A DNA stretch of 64,000 nucleotides, taken from Falsiroseomonas frigidaquae. Its GTDB lineage: Bacteria > Pseudomonadota > Alphaproteobacteria > Acetobacterales > Acetobacteraceae. A model generated the notes under the pieces. The model had not been told where the DNA came from, did not search any database, and saw only the letters and a list, made by a program, of their open reading frames with translations. Shown piece by piece: positions 14,873 through 24,226 of the stretch (its first letter is position 1; the number at the start of each line of letters is the position of its first letter). The position numbers were made by a program, and so were the translations under genes. The DNA is taken from the NCBI RefSeq assembly GCF_012163145.1, contig NZ_JAAVTX010000007.1, forward strand, positions 248,001 through 312,000, written 5' to 3'.

Positions 14873-15091
14873 GGCAAGCGCTGGCGGCACGTCCCTGCTT
14901 TCTGGATGGGATGCGGAAGATTAGCGCCGGGCGCGGCGAATGTCGCGCCCCCTGGGGCAACACGCGGCGAAAGCCGGCTCGCCCTACTCTGGGCCGCGGC
15001 CCTGGACCGTAACCGCATCTTCCGTCAAACTGGAAAATCATTTCTGTTCAATAGGTTATGAAGAACGTATGACAGATTTTCCGGCCATGGC

Positions 15092-16696
15092 ATGGATCTG
15101 ATCGCGACGCTGCTAGGAGGGCTCGGCCTGTTCCTGGTGGGAATCAAGGGCCTCGCCACCAACCTGCGCGCCCTGACCGGCCCACGGATGCGATCCGTCG
15201 TGGCACGCGCCACGCGCAGCCGCCCGGCAAGCGCCGCCACCGGACTGATGCTGGGTGGCCTGACCCAGAGCAGCAACGCCGTGACCTTCATCGTCACCGC
15301 GATGGTCCAGGCGGGCGTGCTGCCGCTGCGGCGCGCCCTGGCGATCACGGCCTTCGCCAATCCGGGCACCGCCGGGCTGGTGCTGCTGACCACGGTGGAC
15401 ATCCGGCTGGCGGTGCTGTGGCTGGTCGGGCTGGTCGGCCTGACCAGCGCCTTCGACCTGGACCGCATCGGCGGGTTGAAGCCTGCGCTGGGCGCGCTGC
15501 TGGGGCTGGCGCTGATGTTCCTCGGCCTCGACCTGATGCGCACCGATAGCGGCCCGCTGCAGGAACTGGCGGCGAATTTCCGGCTCACCGGCGCCACGGG
15601 GCTGGCGCTGGCCTTCCTGGCCGGCGCGCTGGTCACCCTGCTGACCCAATCCTCCTCCACCGTCACCATCCTGGCGCTGACGCTGCATGGCGCCGGGTTG
15701 ATGACGCTGGAGCAGACGGCGCTCGCGGTCTACGGCGCCTGCCTCGGCTCCGGCGGGGCGGTGCTGCTGGTGGCGGCCAGCCTGCGGGGCTCGGCGCGGC
15801 GGCTGGCGGTGTTCCAGGCGCTGCTGAAGGCCGCCAGCGCGGCGCTGTTCCTGCTGCTGTTCCTGCCGGAGCACCTGGCGGGTGTGCCGCTGGTGCTGGC
15901 GGCCACCGGGCACCTGGCGGAAGACGCGCAGCACCGCATCGGCCTGCTGTTCCTGCTGCTGCAACTGGCCGCCGCCCTGCCCGGCCTGGCGCCCGCCGCG
16001 CCGATCGAGGCGCTGCTCGCCCGGCTAGCCCCGGACAGCGCGACGGAGACGGCCGGGCGGCCGCGCTACCTGCACGACCAGGCGCTGGAGCACCCGCCGA
16101 CCGCGCTGGACCTGGTGGCGCTGGAGCAGCAGCGCCTGGCCGCCCGCCTGCCCACGCTGGTCGATGCCTTGCGGGCGGAACCGGAGGAAGCGCCCGCGCA
16201 GCGCGCCGGGCTATTGGAGGCGAGCGCCGCGCTGGAACAGGCGATCGCGCATTTCCTGGGCGAGGTGCTGACCCGCGGCGGCGGACGCGCGCATCTGGAA
16301 CGCGCGGTGACGCTGGAGGCGGCCAATGCCGGCCTCGCGGCATTGCGCGAGACGCTGGCCGATTTCGCCGCGAATGTCGAAGCCTGCATCGCCGCCGGCC
16401 CGGCGCTGCGACCTTCCCTCCAGACGCTGGCCGAGGCGCTGCACCTGCTGCTTGGCGAACTGGCCGGGCTGACCGCCGCTGGCGACGCGGAGGATGCCGA
16501 GATGCTGCGCCAACTGAGCGACGACCGCAGCGACATGATGAACGGCCTGCGCCGCCGCCTGGCGCGGGAGGAGCCGGAACTGCCGATGGCCGCACGCACC
16601 CTGCTGTTCGCCGCCACCGCGCAATTCGAAAGGGCGGTCTGGCTGGTTCGCCGGCAGGCGCTGCTGCTGCGGCCGGAGCCGGCCCGCGCCGGCTGA
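15092..16696 (+). CDS. Na/Pi cotransporter family protein with PhoU-like tail
   Basis: The protein has 534 residues. The membrane half (about 1-310) contains the two inverted-repeat QSS signatures of the NptA/PiT-II type. These are GGLTQSSNAVTF near residue 57 and LLTQSSSTVTIL near 185. Between and around them are about eight hydrophobic helices. Residues 330-525 form a cytoplasmic alpha-helical PhoU-like bundle, as in YjbB. The predicted role is sodium-coupled phosphate movement; YjbB is thought to export phosphate. The preceding stretch 15000-15085 is unusually AT-rich for this region and probably carries the promoter, divergent from the chemosensory operon. Confidence 0.9.
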   Translation: MDLIATLLGGLGLFLVGIKGLATNLRALTGPRMRSVVARATRSRPASAATGLMLGGLTQSSNAVTFIVTAMVQAGVLPLRRALAITAFANPGTAGLVLLTTVDIRLAVLWLVGLVGLTSAFDLDRIGGLKPALGALLGLALMFLGLDLMRTDSGPLQELAANFRLTGATGLALAFLAGALVTLLTQSSSTVTILALTLHGAGLMTLEQTALAVYGACLGSGGAVLLVAASLRGSARRLAVFQALLKAASAALFLLLFLPEHLAGVPLVLAATGHLAEDAQHRIGLLFLLLQLAAALPGLAPAAPIEALLARLAPDSATETAGRPRYLHDQALEHPPTALDLVALEQQRLAARLPTLVDALRAEPEEAPAQRAGLLEASAALEQAIAHFLGEVLTRGGGRAHLERAVTLEAANAGLAALRETLADFAANVEACIAAGPALRPSLQTLAEALHLLLGELAGLTAAGDAEDAEMLRQLSDDRSDMMNGLRRRLAREEPELPMAARTLLFAATAQFERAVWLVRRQALLLRPEPARAG

Positions 16697-16758
16697 GGAT
16701 ACCGGCCGGACGCCATCGGTTGCCGCCTGGAAAGGAGGCATTTACAGAAACATGCAGA

Positions 16759-18585
16759 ATGGTGGCGCGGTCGTCATCCATCCCGCGCGCCTTCCGCATC
16801 ATCTGCCGGCATGTGGCGCAAGGCCATTGGCACCAAGGAAGTTCCCGCATTCGCCCTCATTCCGGTTCCCTTGCCAGCCCGCTGCACCGCCTGTTCGCGC
16901 CGCGCGCCGACCGCCCGACCAGCCGTCCGCCCCAGATCGAGCATGGGGTGGAGGACCGGCCCGGCGCGGCGCAGACCCTGGGGCTGGCCGCACAGCAGAT
17001 CGGCATCCAGTCGATCTACCTGATCCTGCCCGGGCTGGTCGGCGCGCATTTCGGGCTGCTGCCGCTGGACATCCTGAACTTCGTCAGCCTGTCCGTCGTG
17101 GCCATCGCGCTGGCCGGTCTGCTGCAGGCGCTGCCACGCGGGCCGATCGGGTCCGGCTACCCGATCGCGGCGATCCCGACCCCGATCTTCGTCGCGGTCT
17201 ACCTGGCGGCGACGCCCGGGGTGGGGCTGGCGGCGGTGTCCGCGGCGGCGCTGGTCACGGGCCTGATCGGCGTACTGCTGGCCGGCACGCTGCGGCGATT
17301 GCAGAAGGTGGTGCCGACCGAGGTGGCGGGCGTTGTCATCCTGCTGATCGGCGTGAGCCTGCTGCCGCGCGCCCTGGCCGCCACCGGCCCGACGACGGCG
17401 CATGCGGCGCTGGCGCTGGTGACGCTGGCGGTGATGATGGGGGTGGCATTGCGCGGCGGAAAGCTCTCGCGCTTCGCGGTGCTGGTCGGCGCCGGTTGCG
17501 GCACGCTGGTGGCGCTGGCGCATGGCATTGGTGTGAGCGACGGCGCAATGCTGCGCGCCGCGCCGTGGTTCGCGCTGCCGCGTCCGATGCTGCCGGCGCT
17601 GGGCGGCTTCGATCTGGCGATGCTGCCGCCCTTCATCGTCGCGCTGCTGGCCTGCTTCGCATCATGGGCCGGCGATCTGGTGGCCTTCCAGCGCGCCGCC
17701 GATGGCGGCTGGCGGCGGCCGGATACGCCGCCGATCCGCCGCGGGCTGCTGGCGCACAGCATTGCCTTCGCGACCACGGCGGCGCTGGGTGGCATGCCGC
17801 CCGGCAGTTCCTCGGCCTGCGTCGGGCTTTCCATCGCGACCCGTGTGCTGGCGCGACGCGTCGCCATCTGGGGCTCCGTCGGCCTGCTGGCGCTGGCCTG
17901 CTGCCCGAAGCTGCTGGCGCTGCTGCTGGCGCTGCCAGACCCGGTGGAAGCGGCCATGCTGCTGTATGTGTGCTGCTTCATGATCGCGACCGGCTGCCAG
18001 CTGATGGGCCAGCGCATGCTGGACACGCGCCGCACCTTCACCGTGGGGCTCGGCATCGCCATTGGCATCGGCACGCTGCTGCGCGTGCCGGTCTTCGAGG
18101 AATTTCTGCCGCCGATGCTGCAGGCGCCCGTCACCGCCGGCGCGCTGGTTGCCATCCTGCTGAACCTGCTGACCGCGCCGCTGGTGGCGCAGCGCACGGA
18201 TTTCACCATCCGCCCCGGCGCCGGGATGAACCAGGCGCTGCTGGATGAGGTGGAGGCATTGGGCGGCGGCTGGGGCGCGCGGCGGGAGACGATGAGCCAT
18301 GTGGGCCATGCGCTGCTGGAGCTGGAGGAACTGCTGGCGAGCCGTGGCGTGGCCGAGATTCGCGTGCAGGCGACCTATGCGACGGACCAGGTGCAGATCA
18401 TCGCCGCCTGGGACGGCGCGCAGCTGCCGCGTCCCTCGCCACGCCCCTCCGCCACGGATCTGGAAGGCCCCGCCGTGGCGCAGGAGGCATTTGCTCTGTG
18501 GCTCGCCACCCGCAACGCGGACCGGGTGGACCAGCGGCAGCGACCCGATGGCGGCGAGGAGCTGCGGCTGGCCTTCGCGGATTGA
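16759..18585 (+). CDS. NCS2 (uracil/xanthine) family permease with degenerate HATPase-like C-terminus
   Basis: The protein is about 608 residues. The frame extends to a TTG at 16720, and the true start could lie further downstream. The permease core begins near GVEDRPGAAQTLGLAAQQIG and includes FVSLSVVAIALAGLLQALPR, the pore-loop region GSGYPIAAIPTPIF and about twelve helices up to residue 490. It would import a nucleobase by proton symport. The last 120 residues are extra. HALLELEELLASRG and AFALWLATRNADRVDQRQRP followed by GGEELRLAF resemble the N-box helix and the C-terminal strand pair of RsbW-like ATPases, but without the key Asn. A strong AAAGGAGG sits at 16731-16738, about 20 nt before the ATG used. 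Confidence 0.82.
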   Translation: MVARSSSIPRAFRIICRHVAQGHWHQGSSRIRPHSGSLASPLHRLFAPRADRPTSRPPQIEHGVEDRPGAAQTLGLAAQQIGIQSIYLILPGLVGAHFGLLPLDILNFVSLSVVAIALAGLLQALPRGPIGSGYPIAAIPTPIFVAVYLAATPGVGLAAVSAAALVTGLIGVLLAGTLRRLQKVVPTEVAGVVILLIGVSLLPRALAATGPTTAHAALALVTLAVMMGVALRGGKLSRFAVLVGAGCGTLVALAHGIGVSDGAMLRAAPWFALPRPMLPALGGFDLAMLPPFIVALLACFASWAGDLVAFQRAADGGWRRPDTPPIRRGLLAHSIAFATTAALGGMPPGSSSACVGLSIATRVLARRVAIWGSVGLLALACCPKLLALLLALPDPVEAAMLLYVCCFMIATGCQLMGQRMLDTRRTFTVGLGIAIGIGTLLRVPVFEEFLPPMLQAPVTAGALVAILLNLLTAPLVAQRTDFTIRPGAGMNQALLDEVEALGGGWGARRETMSHVGHALLELEELLASRGVAEIRVQATYATDQVQIIAAWDGAQLPRPSPRPSATDLEGPAVAQEAFALWLATRNADRVDQRQRPDGGEELRLAFAD

Positions 18586-18589
18586 AGGC

Positions 18590-19486
18590 TCAGGGCGCCA
18601 GCACCGCCTGCACCAGTGCCGCCACATGGCGCACCGCCAGATCCCGGTCCCGTCGCGCATGCCAGGCGAGGTGTAGCGGGAAGCCGGGCACCGGGATGGG
18701 CGGGGCGAAATGCAGGAAGCGCCCCTCCGGGTCCTCCGGCAGGGTGCGGCTTGGCAGCAGGGCGATCAGGTCGGAGGCCGCCACCAGTGGCGGCACCAGC
18801 AGGAAGCTCGGCACCACCAAGCCCACCCGCCTGGCGCGGCCGAGTTTCGCCAGCGCCTCATCCAGCGCGCCGCGCGTCGCGCCCTGGCCGGAGACGAGCA
18901 CATGCGGATGCGCGAGCCATGGCTCCAGCCCGAAGGAAGCGGCCGCCGGATGATCCCGGCGCATCAGCACGCGGTAGCTTTCCTCCAACAGCAGGCTGCG
19001 CCGGAAATCGGCGCCGAGCGCGGGTAGGACGGAACAGGCGAGGTCCGCCGCGCCGCGGCCCAGCGCCTCCACCGCCTCCGCCGCGCCACGCCAGGGCATG
19101 ATCACCAGATCGAGGCCGGGCGCCGAGGCGGCCAGGGCCTTGAGGAGGGCTGGCAGCAGGATGCTGGCGGGATGATCCGCCAGCACCAGCCGCACCGCCT
19201 GGCGCAGCGTGGCGAGTTCCGGCGCGGGCGGGTCCAGCAGGCCCTCGACCTCCGCCAGCAGGTCCTTCAGGCGGGGGCGCAGCGCCTCCGCCTTCGCGGT
19301 GGGCCGCATGCCGGCCTGGCCGCGTTCCAGCAGCCGGTCACCGAAAAGGTGCCGGCAGCGGTCGAGCGCCGCCGAGGCCGCGGGCTGCGACAGGCCAAGC
19401 CGGCTGGCGGCGCGGGAGACATGCGCCTCCTCCAGCAGGGCATCCAGCACGACCAGAAGATTGAGATCGATAGCGCGTAAATTCAT
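18590..19486 (-). CDS. LysR-family transcriptional regulator
   Basis: The product has 298 residues. An N-terminal winged helix-turn-helix (MNLRAIDLNLLVVLDALLEE, then VSRAASRLGLSQPAASAALD) is followed by a periplasmic-binding-protein-like effector domain from about residue 90. The opening resembles the NodD/PcpR-like subgroup. It is divergent from the flavodoxin-fold oxidoreductase gene across about 85 bp. By the usual LysR arrangement it probably regulates that gene pair. The effector is unknown. Its stop lies 4 bp from the stop of the convergent NCS2 gene. Confidence 0.93.
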   Translation of the reverse strand: MNLRAIDLNLLVVLDALLEEAHVSRAASRLGLSQPAASAALDRCRHLFGDRLLERGQAGMRPTAKAEALRPRLKDLLAEVEGLLDPPAPELATLRQAVRLVLADHPASILLPALLKALAASAPGLDLVIMPWRGAAEAVEALGRGAADLACSVLPALGADFRRSLLLEESYRVLMRRDHPAAASFGLEPWLAHPHVLVSGQGATRGALDEALAKLGRARRVGLVVPSFLLVPPLVAASDLIALLPSRTLPEDPEGRFLHFAPPIPVPGFPLHLAWHARRDRDLAVRHVAALVQAVLAP

Positions 19487-19571
19487 GCGCCGGATAATGC
19501 GGTATATCGGTTATCGATTGGAAGGATTTCGCGCCCTTCGCCACCTTCGCCGCAGCCGAAGGAGGCAAGTG

Positions 19572-20126
19572 ATGACGAGAACCCTGATCCTGATGTTCCA
19601 CCCGGATCCCGCCCGGTCCCGCGCCAATGCCGCCCTCGCCGCCGCGGCCCGGGCGCTGCCGGAGGTCGAGGTGATCGACATGCAGGCGCGCCATCCGGCC
19701 GGCGTGGTGGATGCGGCGGCGGAGGTGGCGCTGCTGCGCGGCGCGGGCCGGTTGGTGCTGCAATTCCCGCTGCATTGGTACGCCACGCCGGCGCCGATGA
19801 AGGCGTGGATGGATGCCGTGCTGACCCGCATGTTCTACATCCACCCCGAGGAAGGGCGGGCGCTGGACGGCGTGCCGCTGCTGGTCGCCGTCACCGCCGG
19901 CAATGCCCGGGACGCCTATGCGCCCGATGGTGCCAACCTGTTCCCGATGGAGGACATGCTGGCGCCGCTGCGCACCACCGCGCATCGCTGCGGCATGGCC
20001 TGGTCGGCGCCCTTCGTGGTCTATCGCGCCAACCGCCTGGATTCGGCGGGGCTGGATGCTGCCGGCACCGCCTACGCCGCGCGGCTGCGGGCCTTTGCCG
20101 GCGCGGTGCCGGAATTGGCGCTGTGA
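19572..20126 (+). CDS. NAD(P)H-dependent oxidoreductase, flavodoxin fold (KefF/YwrO-like)
   Basis: The protein has 184 residues. The ATG at 19572 has GGAGG 6 nt upstream. An N-terminal beta-strand and phosphate loop (ILMFHPDPARSRANAAL) binds FMN or FAD. The conserved QFPLHWYATPAPMKAWMDAV segment and a VTAGNARDAYAPDG loop are typical of the quinone reductase / KefF / YwrO group. It should transfer two electrons from NAD(P)H to quinones or similar electrophiles in the cytosol. The stop overlaps the GTG start of the following membrane protein. The gene is divergently paired with a LysR regulator, suggesting inducible detoxification. Confidence 0.9.
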   Translation: MTRTLILMFHPDPARSRANAALAAAARALPEVEVIDMQARHPAGVVDAAAEVALLRGAGRLVLQFPLHWYATPAPMKAWMDAVLTRMFYIHPEEGRALDGVPLLVAVTAGNARDAYAPDGANLFPMEDMLAPLRTTAHRCGMAWSAPFVVYRANRLDSAGLDAAGTAYAARLRAFAGAVPELAL

Positions 20127-20470
20127 CGCGCGTCTCGCTGCCGGTCCGGATGGCGGCCCTGGCCCTGCCGGTGCTGATCCTGGCGCAGTTCCTGCTCGCC
20201 GGGCTGGCGCTGTTCCCCGGCGGCACCGGCTGGTCCGCGCACAAGGCCCTGGGTGGCGCGCTGCTGCTGCCGATCCTGCTGCTGTTCCTGGCCCGGCCGC
20301 TGCGCCGCTGGGCCCTGCTGCTGGCGCTGCTCTACGGGCTTCAGATCGCCTGGATCGTGCTGGGGCAGGATCTTGGCGCCGCCACGCTGATGGCCCTGCA
20401 CCCGTTCAATGCCGGGCTGCTGCTGGTGGCGGCGCTGATGGTGGCGATGAAGGCCACAAGCAGCGCCTGA
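20123..20470 (+). CDS. Small four-helix membrane protein
   Basis: The product is 115 residues with a GTG start overlapping the oxidoreductase stop (GTGA). Four hydrophobic helices are evident: about 8-28 (MAALALPVLILAQFLLAGLA), 40-58, 62-82 and 90-110. A HKALGGALLLPILLLF segment follows the first loop. Size and pattern resemble the DUF6220-type membrane proteins, which often sit beside oxidoreductases or cytochrome-like proteins. I do not recognise a catalytic motif. The tight overlap suggests co-expression with the flavodoxin-fold enzyme, possibly as a membrane partner. Confidence 0.75.
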   Translation: MTRVSLPVRMAALALPVLILAQFLLAGLALFPGGTGWSAHKALGGALLLPILLLFLARPLRRWALLLALLYGLQIAWIVLGQDLGAATLMALHPFNAGLLLVAALMVAMKATSSA

Positions 20471-20480
20471 CCGCCGGGCC

Positions 20481-22823
20481 TCAGCGCCCCAGCGCGCGCC
20501 AGACGCGTTCCGGCGTCAGCGGCATGTCGATGTGATCGAGACCGAGCGCATCGCAGGCCGCGGAGACGATGGCCGGCGGCGCACCGCAGGCGCCGCCCTC
20601 CCCCGCGCCCTTCACGCCCAGTTCGTTGATCGGCGTCGGGACGATGTTGAAGCCGATGGCGAGGTCCGGCAAATCCTGCGCGCGTGGCATCGCATAGTCC
20701 TGGAAGGTGGCGGTCAGGAACTGGCCGGATTCATTGTCGTACAGCGCGTGTTCCAGCACTGCCTGGCCGAGCCCCTGGGCGATGCCGCCATGCGACTGGC
20801 CGTGCACCAGCATCGGGTTGATGACATTGCCCACGTCATCCACCGCGGCGTAGCGGTCCACCGTCAGCACGCCGGTTTCCGGATCGATCTCGACCTCCGC
20901 CACATGGCAGCCATTGGGGAAGTTGCATTCGGTGCTGCGCTTGTAGAGCACGCGCTCATCCAGCCCCGGCTCCTCGCCCTCCGGCAGTTTCGTCGGGTCC
21001 TGCGCGGCGGCGGCGACCTGTTTCCAGGTCACGGCGAGGTCGGTGCCCGCCACGGCGAAGCGGCCGGCGTGGAACTCCACATCGGCCACACCGGCTTCCA
21101 GCAGATGCGCGGCGATGCGCTTCGCCTTGGCCAGCACGGCTTCCGAGGCGCGCGACGTCGCGACGCCGCCCATCTGGGAGGAGCGCGATCCGCCAGTCCC
21201 GAAACCCTGCTCCACCTCATCGGTGTCGCCCTGCACCAGTTCGATATCGCCGAAGGGGATGCCAAGGCGGGCATGCACGATCTGGGCGAAGGCCGTCTCA
21301 TGCCCCTGGCCGTGGCTGAAGGTGCCGACATGCAGTCGAGCCTTGCCATCGGCGCCCATGTTCAGCCGCGCCCATTCCTGCGGCTGGCCGCCCGAGGCCT
21401 CGATGAAATAGCCGATGCCGCGGCCGCGCTTCTTCCCCTTGGCCTCGGATTCCGCGCGACGCGCCGCGAAGCCGGTCCAGTCCGCGAGGTCCAGCGCCAT
21501 CTGCTGCGTGCCGGCGAAATCGCCGCTGTCCAGCTCGTTGCCCACGCAGTTGACGTAGGGCATCTGGTCCGGGCGGATGTAGTTGCGGCGGCGGATCTCG
21601 TCCTTCTCCAGCCCGAACATGTTCGCGCCGACATCCAGCAGGCGTTCCACCGTATAGGCGATCTCGGGCCGCCCGGCGCCACGATACGCGTCCGTGGAAT
21701 GGGTGTTGGTGAAGACGCATTGCACCTGCAGGTTCACCGCCTGCAGGTCATAGACCGTGCCGGCGATGCGCGCGCCGGCGACGGTCGGGATGCGCGGGCC
21801 GAAATCGAAGAGATAGGCACCCATCGCGGCCATGGTGTTGGTCCGCATGCCGAGCGCCTTGCCATTCGCGTCGAAGGCCATCTCCGCCTTCGTCACATGG
21901 TCGCGGCCATGCGGGTCGGACAGGAAGGTTTCGGTGCGATCCGCGCGCCACTTCACCGGCCGGCCGAGCTTCTTCGCCGCCCAGAGCACCATGGCAGATT
22001 CCGGAAAATTCTTGCCGCGCAGGCCGAAGCCGCCGCCGACATCGCGGGAGACGACGCGCAGCTTCTCCATCGGGATCTTGAAGATGAACTTCGCCAGCGA
22101 CTCCCGCACCTTCATCACGCCCTGGCTCGGGCTGTGCAGTTCGTAGCGGTCCCGCGCCATGTCGAAGGCACCCACGGCGACGCGGGGTTCCATCGGGTTG
22201 CCGACCAGGCGGTTCTGCACCAGCTCGACCTTGGCGATCCTGTGCGCCTTGGCGAAGGCCGCATCCGTCTCCGCCTTGCGGCCGTTCGACCAGGTGACAC
22301 ACAGGTTGCTGCCACGCTCCGGCCAGATCACCGGCGCGTCGGGGTCCAGCGCGCGGGCCGTGTCGGTGACGGAGGGCAGCATCTCGTAGTCGATCTCGAC
22401 CAGTTCCGCCGCATCCATCGCCTGGGCGCGGGTTTCGGCCACGATGGCGACGACGGGGTCGCCGACGAAGCGCACGGCCTCGGTCTGCAGGATGCTGCGC
22501 GGCGGGGCGTAGAGGGGCTGCGTGCCGTCCATCGGCGGCACTTCCACCATCACCGGGAACAGGCCGATTCCATCGGCCGCCGCATCATGCCCGGTCAGCA
22601 CCAGCAGTACGCCGGGTGCGGCCTTCGCCGCGCTGGTGTCGAGGGACAAGATACGCGCATGGGCGTGGGGCGAGCGCAGGATGGCGAGATGCGCCTGGCC
22701 GGGCAGGTTGATGTCGTCGGTATAGGTGCCGCCGCCGGTCAGCAGGCGCACATCCTCCTTCCGCCGCACCGGCTGGCCGATGCCGAACTGATCCTCAGCC
22801 GTCTGCGTCGCGTTCGCGTCCAT
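20481..22823 (-). CDS. Molybdenum hydroxylase large subunit (form-II CoxL / aldehyde oxidase type)
   Basis: The protein is 780 residues from the ATG at 22823; a GTG at 22835 is an alternative. The N-terminal aldehyde oxidase a/b hammerhead domain (VRRKEDVRLLTGGGTYTDD) is followed by the molybdopterin-binding domain. The [12 protein letters not shown] motif is that of form-II CoxL-like enzymes, not the AYRCSFR of true CO dehydrogenase. Near the C-terminus VKGAGEGGACGAPP supplies the catalytic Glu region. Such enzymes hydroxylate N-heterocycles or oxidise aldehydes. They need FAD and 2Fe-2S subunits, but none is adjacent. This subunit is the last gene of the hydantoinase operon. The missing subunits may come from elsewhere, for example the set at 50-54 kb. 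Confidence 0.9.
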   Translation of the reverse strand: MDANATQTAEDQFGIGQPVRRKEDVRLLTGGGTYTDDINLPGQAHLAILRSPHAHARILSLDTSAAKAAPGVLLVLTGHDAAADGIGLFPVMVEVPPMDGTQPLYAPPRSILQTEAVRFVGDPVVAIVAETRAQAMDAAELVEIDYEMLPSVTDTARALDPDAPVIWPERGSNLCVTWSNGRKAETDAAFAKAHRIAKVELVQNRLVGNPMEPRVAVGAFDMARDRYELHSPSQGVMKVRESLAKFIFKIPMEKLRVVSRDVGGGFGLRGKNFPESAMVLWAAKKLGRPVKWRADRTETFLSDPHGRDHVTKAEMAFDANGKALGMRTNTMAAMGAYLFDFGPRIPTVAGARIAGTVYDLQAVNLQVQCVFTNTHSTDAYRGAGRPEIAYTVERLLDVGANMFGLEKDEIRRRNYIRPDQMPYVNCVGNELDSGDFAGTQQMALDLADWTGFAARRAESEAKGKKRGRGIGYFIEASGGQPQEWARLNMGADGKARLHVGTFSHGQGHETAFAQIVHARLGIPFGDIELVQGDTDEVEQGFGTGGSRSSQMGGVATSRASEAVLAKAKRIAAHLLEAGVADVEFHAGRFAVAGTDLAVTWKQVAAAAQDPTKLPEGEEPGLDERVLYKRSTECNFPNGCHVAEVEIDPETGVLTVDRYAAVDDVGNVINPMLVHGQSHGGIAQGLGQAVLEHALYDNESGQFLTATFQDYAMPRAQDLPDLAIGFNIVPTPINELGVKGAGEGGACGAPPAIVSAACDALGLDHIDMPLTPERVWRALGR

Positions 22824-22837
22824 TCTCTGTCCCACCC

Positions 22838-24226
22838 TTATTCGTGGCCCAGCCTCGCAGCCTGTTCCCCGGCGATACGGCCGAGGGTCACTGCGCTGAG
22901 CAGCCCATTTCCCGAAAGGTAGCCCGAAGCGTCCGGCCCGGATACGCCACAGGCCGCACCGCCCGCCGCGAAGAGATTCGGCACGATCCCGCCAGCCGCA
23001 AGGCGCACCCGTGCGCGGTCATCCACCACCATGCCGCCCTGGCTGTGGAACAGCGCGCCGGTGACGCGCACGGCGCAATAGGGCGGCGCGAGCTGCGCGA
23101 CACCGGCCCAAGTGCGACCAAAGCCGTCGGTGGCGCCGGCCTGCTTCAGCGCGGCGACGGTTGCCATCTCGGACTCCAGCGGCAGCTTCGTGAGGCGCGC
23201 CAGCTCTGCGATGCTGTCCGCGACCAGCACCGCGCCCTGCGCCTCCGCCTGCCGGAAATCCTCGAACTGCCGCGTGACGGCCGCGATGCGACTGTCGAAG
23301 ATGTCCCAGGCGATGTGGCCGGGCTGGCTCATCACGGCGCGGCCGGCCTCGGAATAGCCGCTGGATTCGTTCCAGAAGCGCGCGCCTGCGGCGTTTACCT
23401 GGAAGCCGCCCTCCATGATGACGGCCCAGGAGACCAGAATGCCTTGCGGATGCGCGACGGAGCCGTGGCCCTGGTGGCCGGTCATGTCGCGCAGCTCGGC
23501 GCCCAGCGCCTCGCCCCAGGCGAGCGCCTCGCCCTCATTGCCCGGATGGCCGAAATAGACGGCCTCTGCCAGGTCCGGGATGTAGCGCGCGACCAGCGAC
23601 TTGTTGCCGGCATAGCCGCAGCAGGCGAGCACGATGGCCTTGGCACCGATGCGTTCCCGCGTGCCATCCGGCCGTTGCGCCACCAGGCCGCGGATCGCGC
23701 CATGCTGGTCCAGCACCAGGGTGGTGACGCGGGCTTCGGTCAGCAGCGGCACCTCGGCGGCTTCCGCTGCCGCGCGCAGCCTGTCCACCAGCTCCGCGCC
23801 GCTGCGGCTCGGCAGGCCGTGCATGCGGCGGTGGCTGTGGCCGGGATAGTCGAAATCATGCACCACGCTGAAATCGAGGCCATGCGCTTCCGCCAGCCAT
23901 TCCAGCGTCGGCGCCGCTTCCCGCGCGACCGTGGCGACCGTGCCCGGCTCGGCATCGCCATGCGCCTTGCGCTGGATATCGGCGGCAAAGGTTTCGGCAT
24001 CATCGGTGATGCCATGGGCGCGCTGGAACCGCGTGCCGGCGGCCGGGATCAGCCCGGCGGAGAGGGATGTGCTGCCGCGCGGCACCGCATCCCGCTCCAG
24101 CACCAGCGGCTCCACCCCTGAGCCGCGGCAGGCGAGTGCCGCGACCAGGCCGGCGGCGCCGGCGCCGATGATGGCGACAGGAACCTCCGCGTCGAAGACC
24201 GGGTCCTGCTCGCGGCTGATGCTCAT
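22838..24226 (-). CDS. FAD-dependent oxidoreductase of the fumarate reductase flavoprotein family
   Basis: The product has 462 residues. The N-terminal FAD-binding Rossmann motif is VAIIGAGAAGLVAALACRGS. GSTSLSAGLIPAAGTRFQRA matches the family's SSGG-like flavin loop. The C-terminal half has VTGALFHSQGGMVVDDRARV and LFAAGGAACGVSGPDASGYL, typical of succinate dehydrogenase/fumarate reductase-like, KsdD-like and tricarballylate dehydrogenase (TcuA)-like enzymes. It would reduce or desaturate a C=C bond next to a carboxyl or carbonyl group. Its stop lies 14 bp before the molybdenum hydroxylase start, and its start overlaps the isochorismatase-like gene by 4 bp. The substrate is not predictable. 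Confidence 0.9.
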   Translation of the reverse strand: MSISREQDPVFDAEVPVAIIGAGAAGLVAALACRGSGVEPLVLERDAVPRGSTSLSAGLIPAAGTRFQRAHGITDDAETFAADIQRKAHGDAEPGTVATVAREAAPTLEWLAEAHGLDFSVVHDFDYPGHSHRRMHGLPSRSGAELVDRLRAAAEAAEVPLLTEARVTTLVLDQHGAIRGLVAQRPDGTRERIGAKAIVLACCGYAGNKSLVARYIPDLAEAVYFGHPGNEGEALAWGEALGAELRDMTGHQGHGSVAHPQGILVSWAVIMEGGFQVNAAGARFWNESSGYSEAGRAVMSQPGHIAWDIFDSRIAAVTRQFEDFRQAEAQGAVLVADSIAELARLTKLPLESEMATVAALKQAGATDGFGRTWAGVAQLAPPYCAVRVTGALFHSQGGMVVDDRARVRLAAGGIVPNLFAAGGAACGVSGPDASGYLSGNGLLSAVTLGRIAGEQAARLGHE

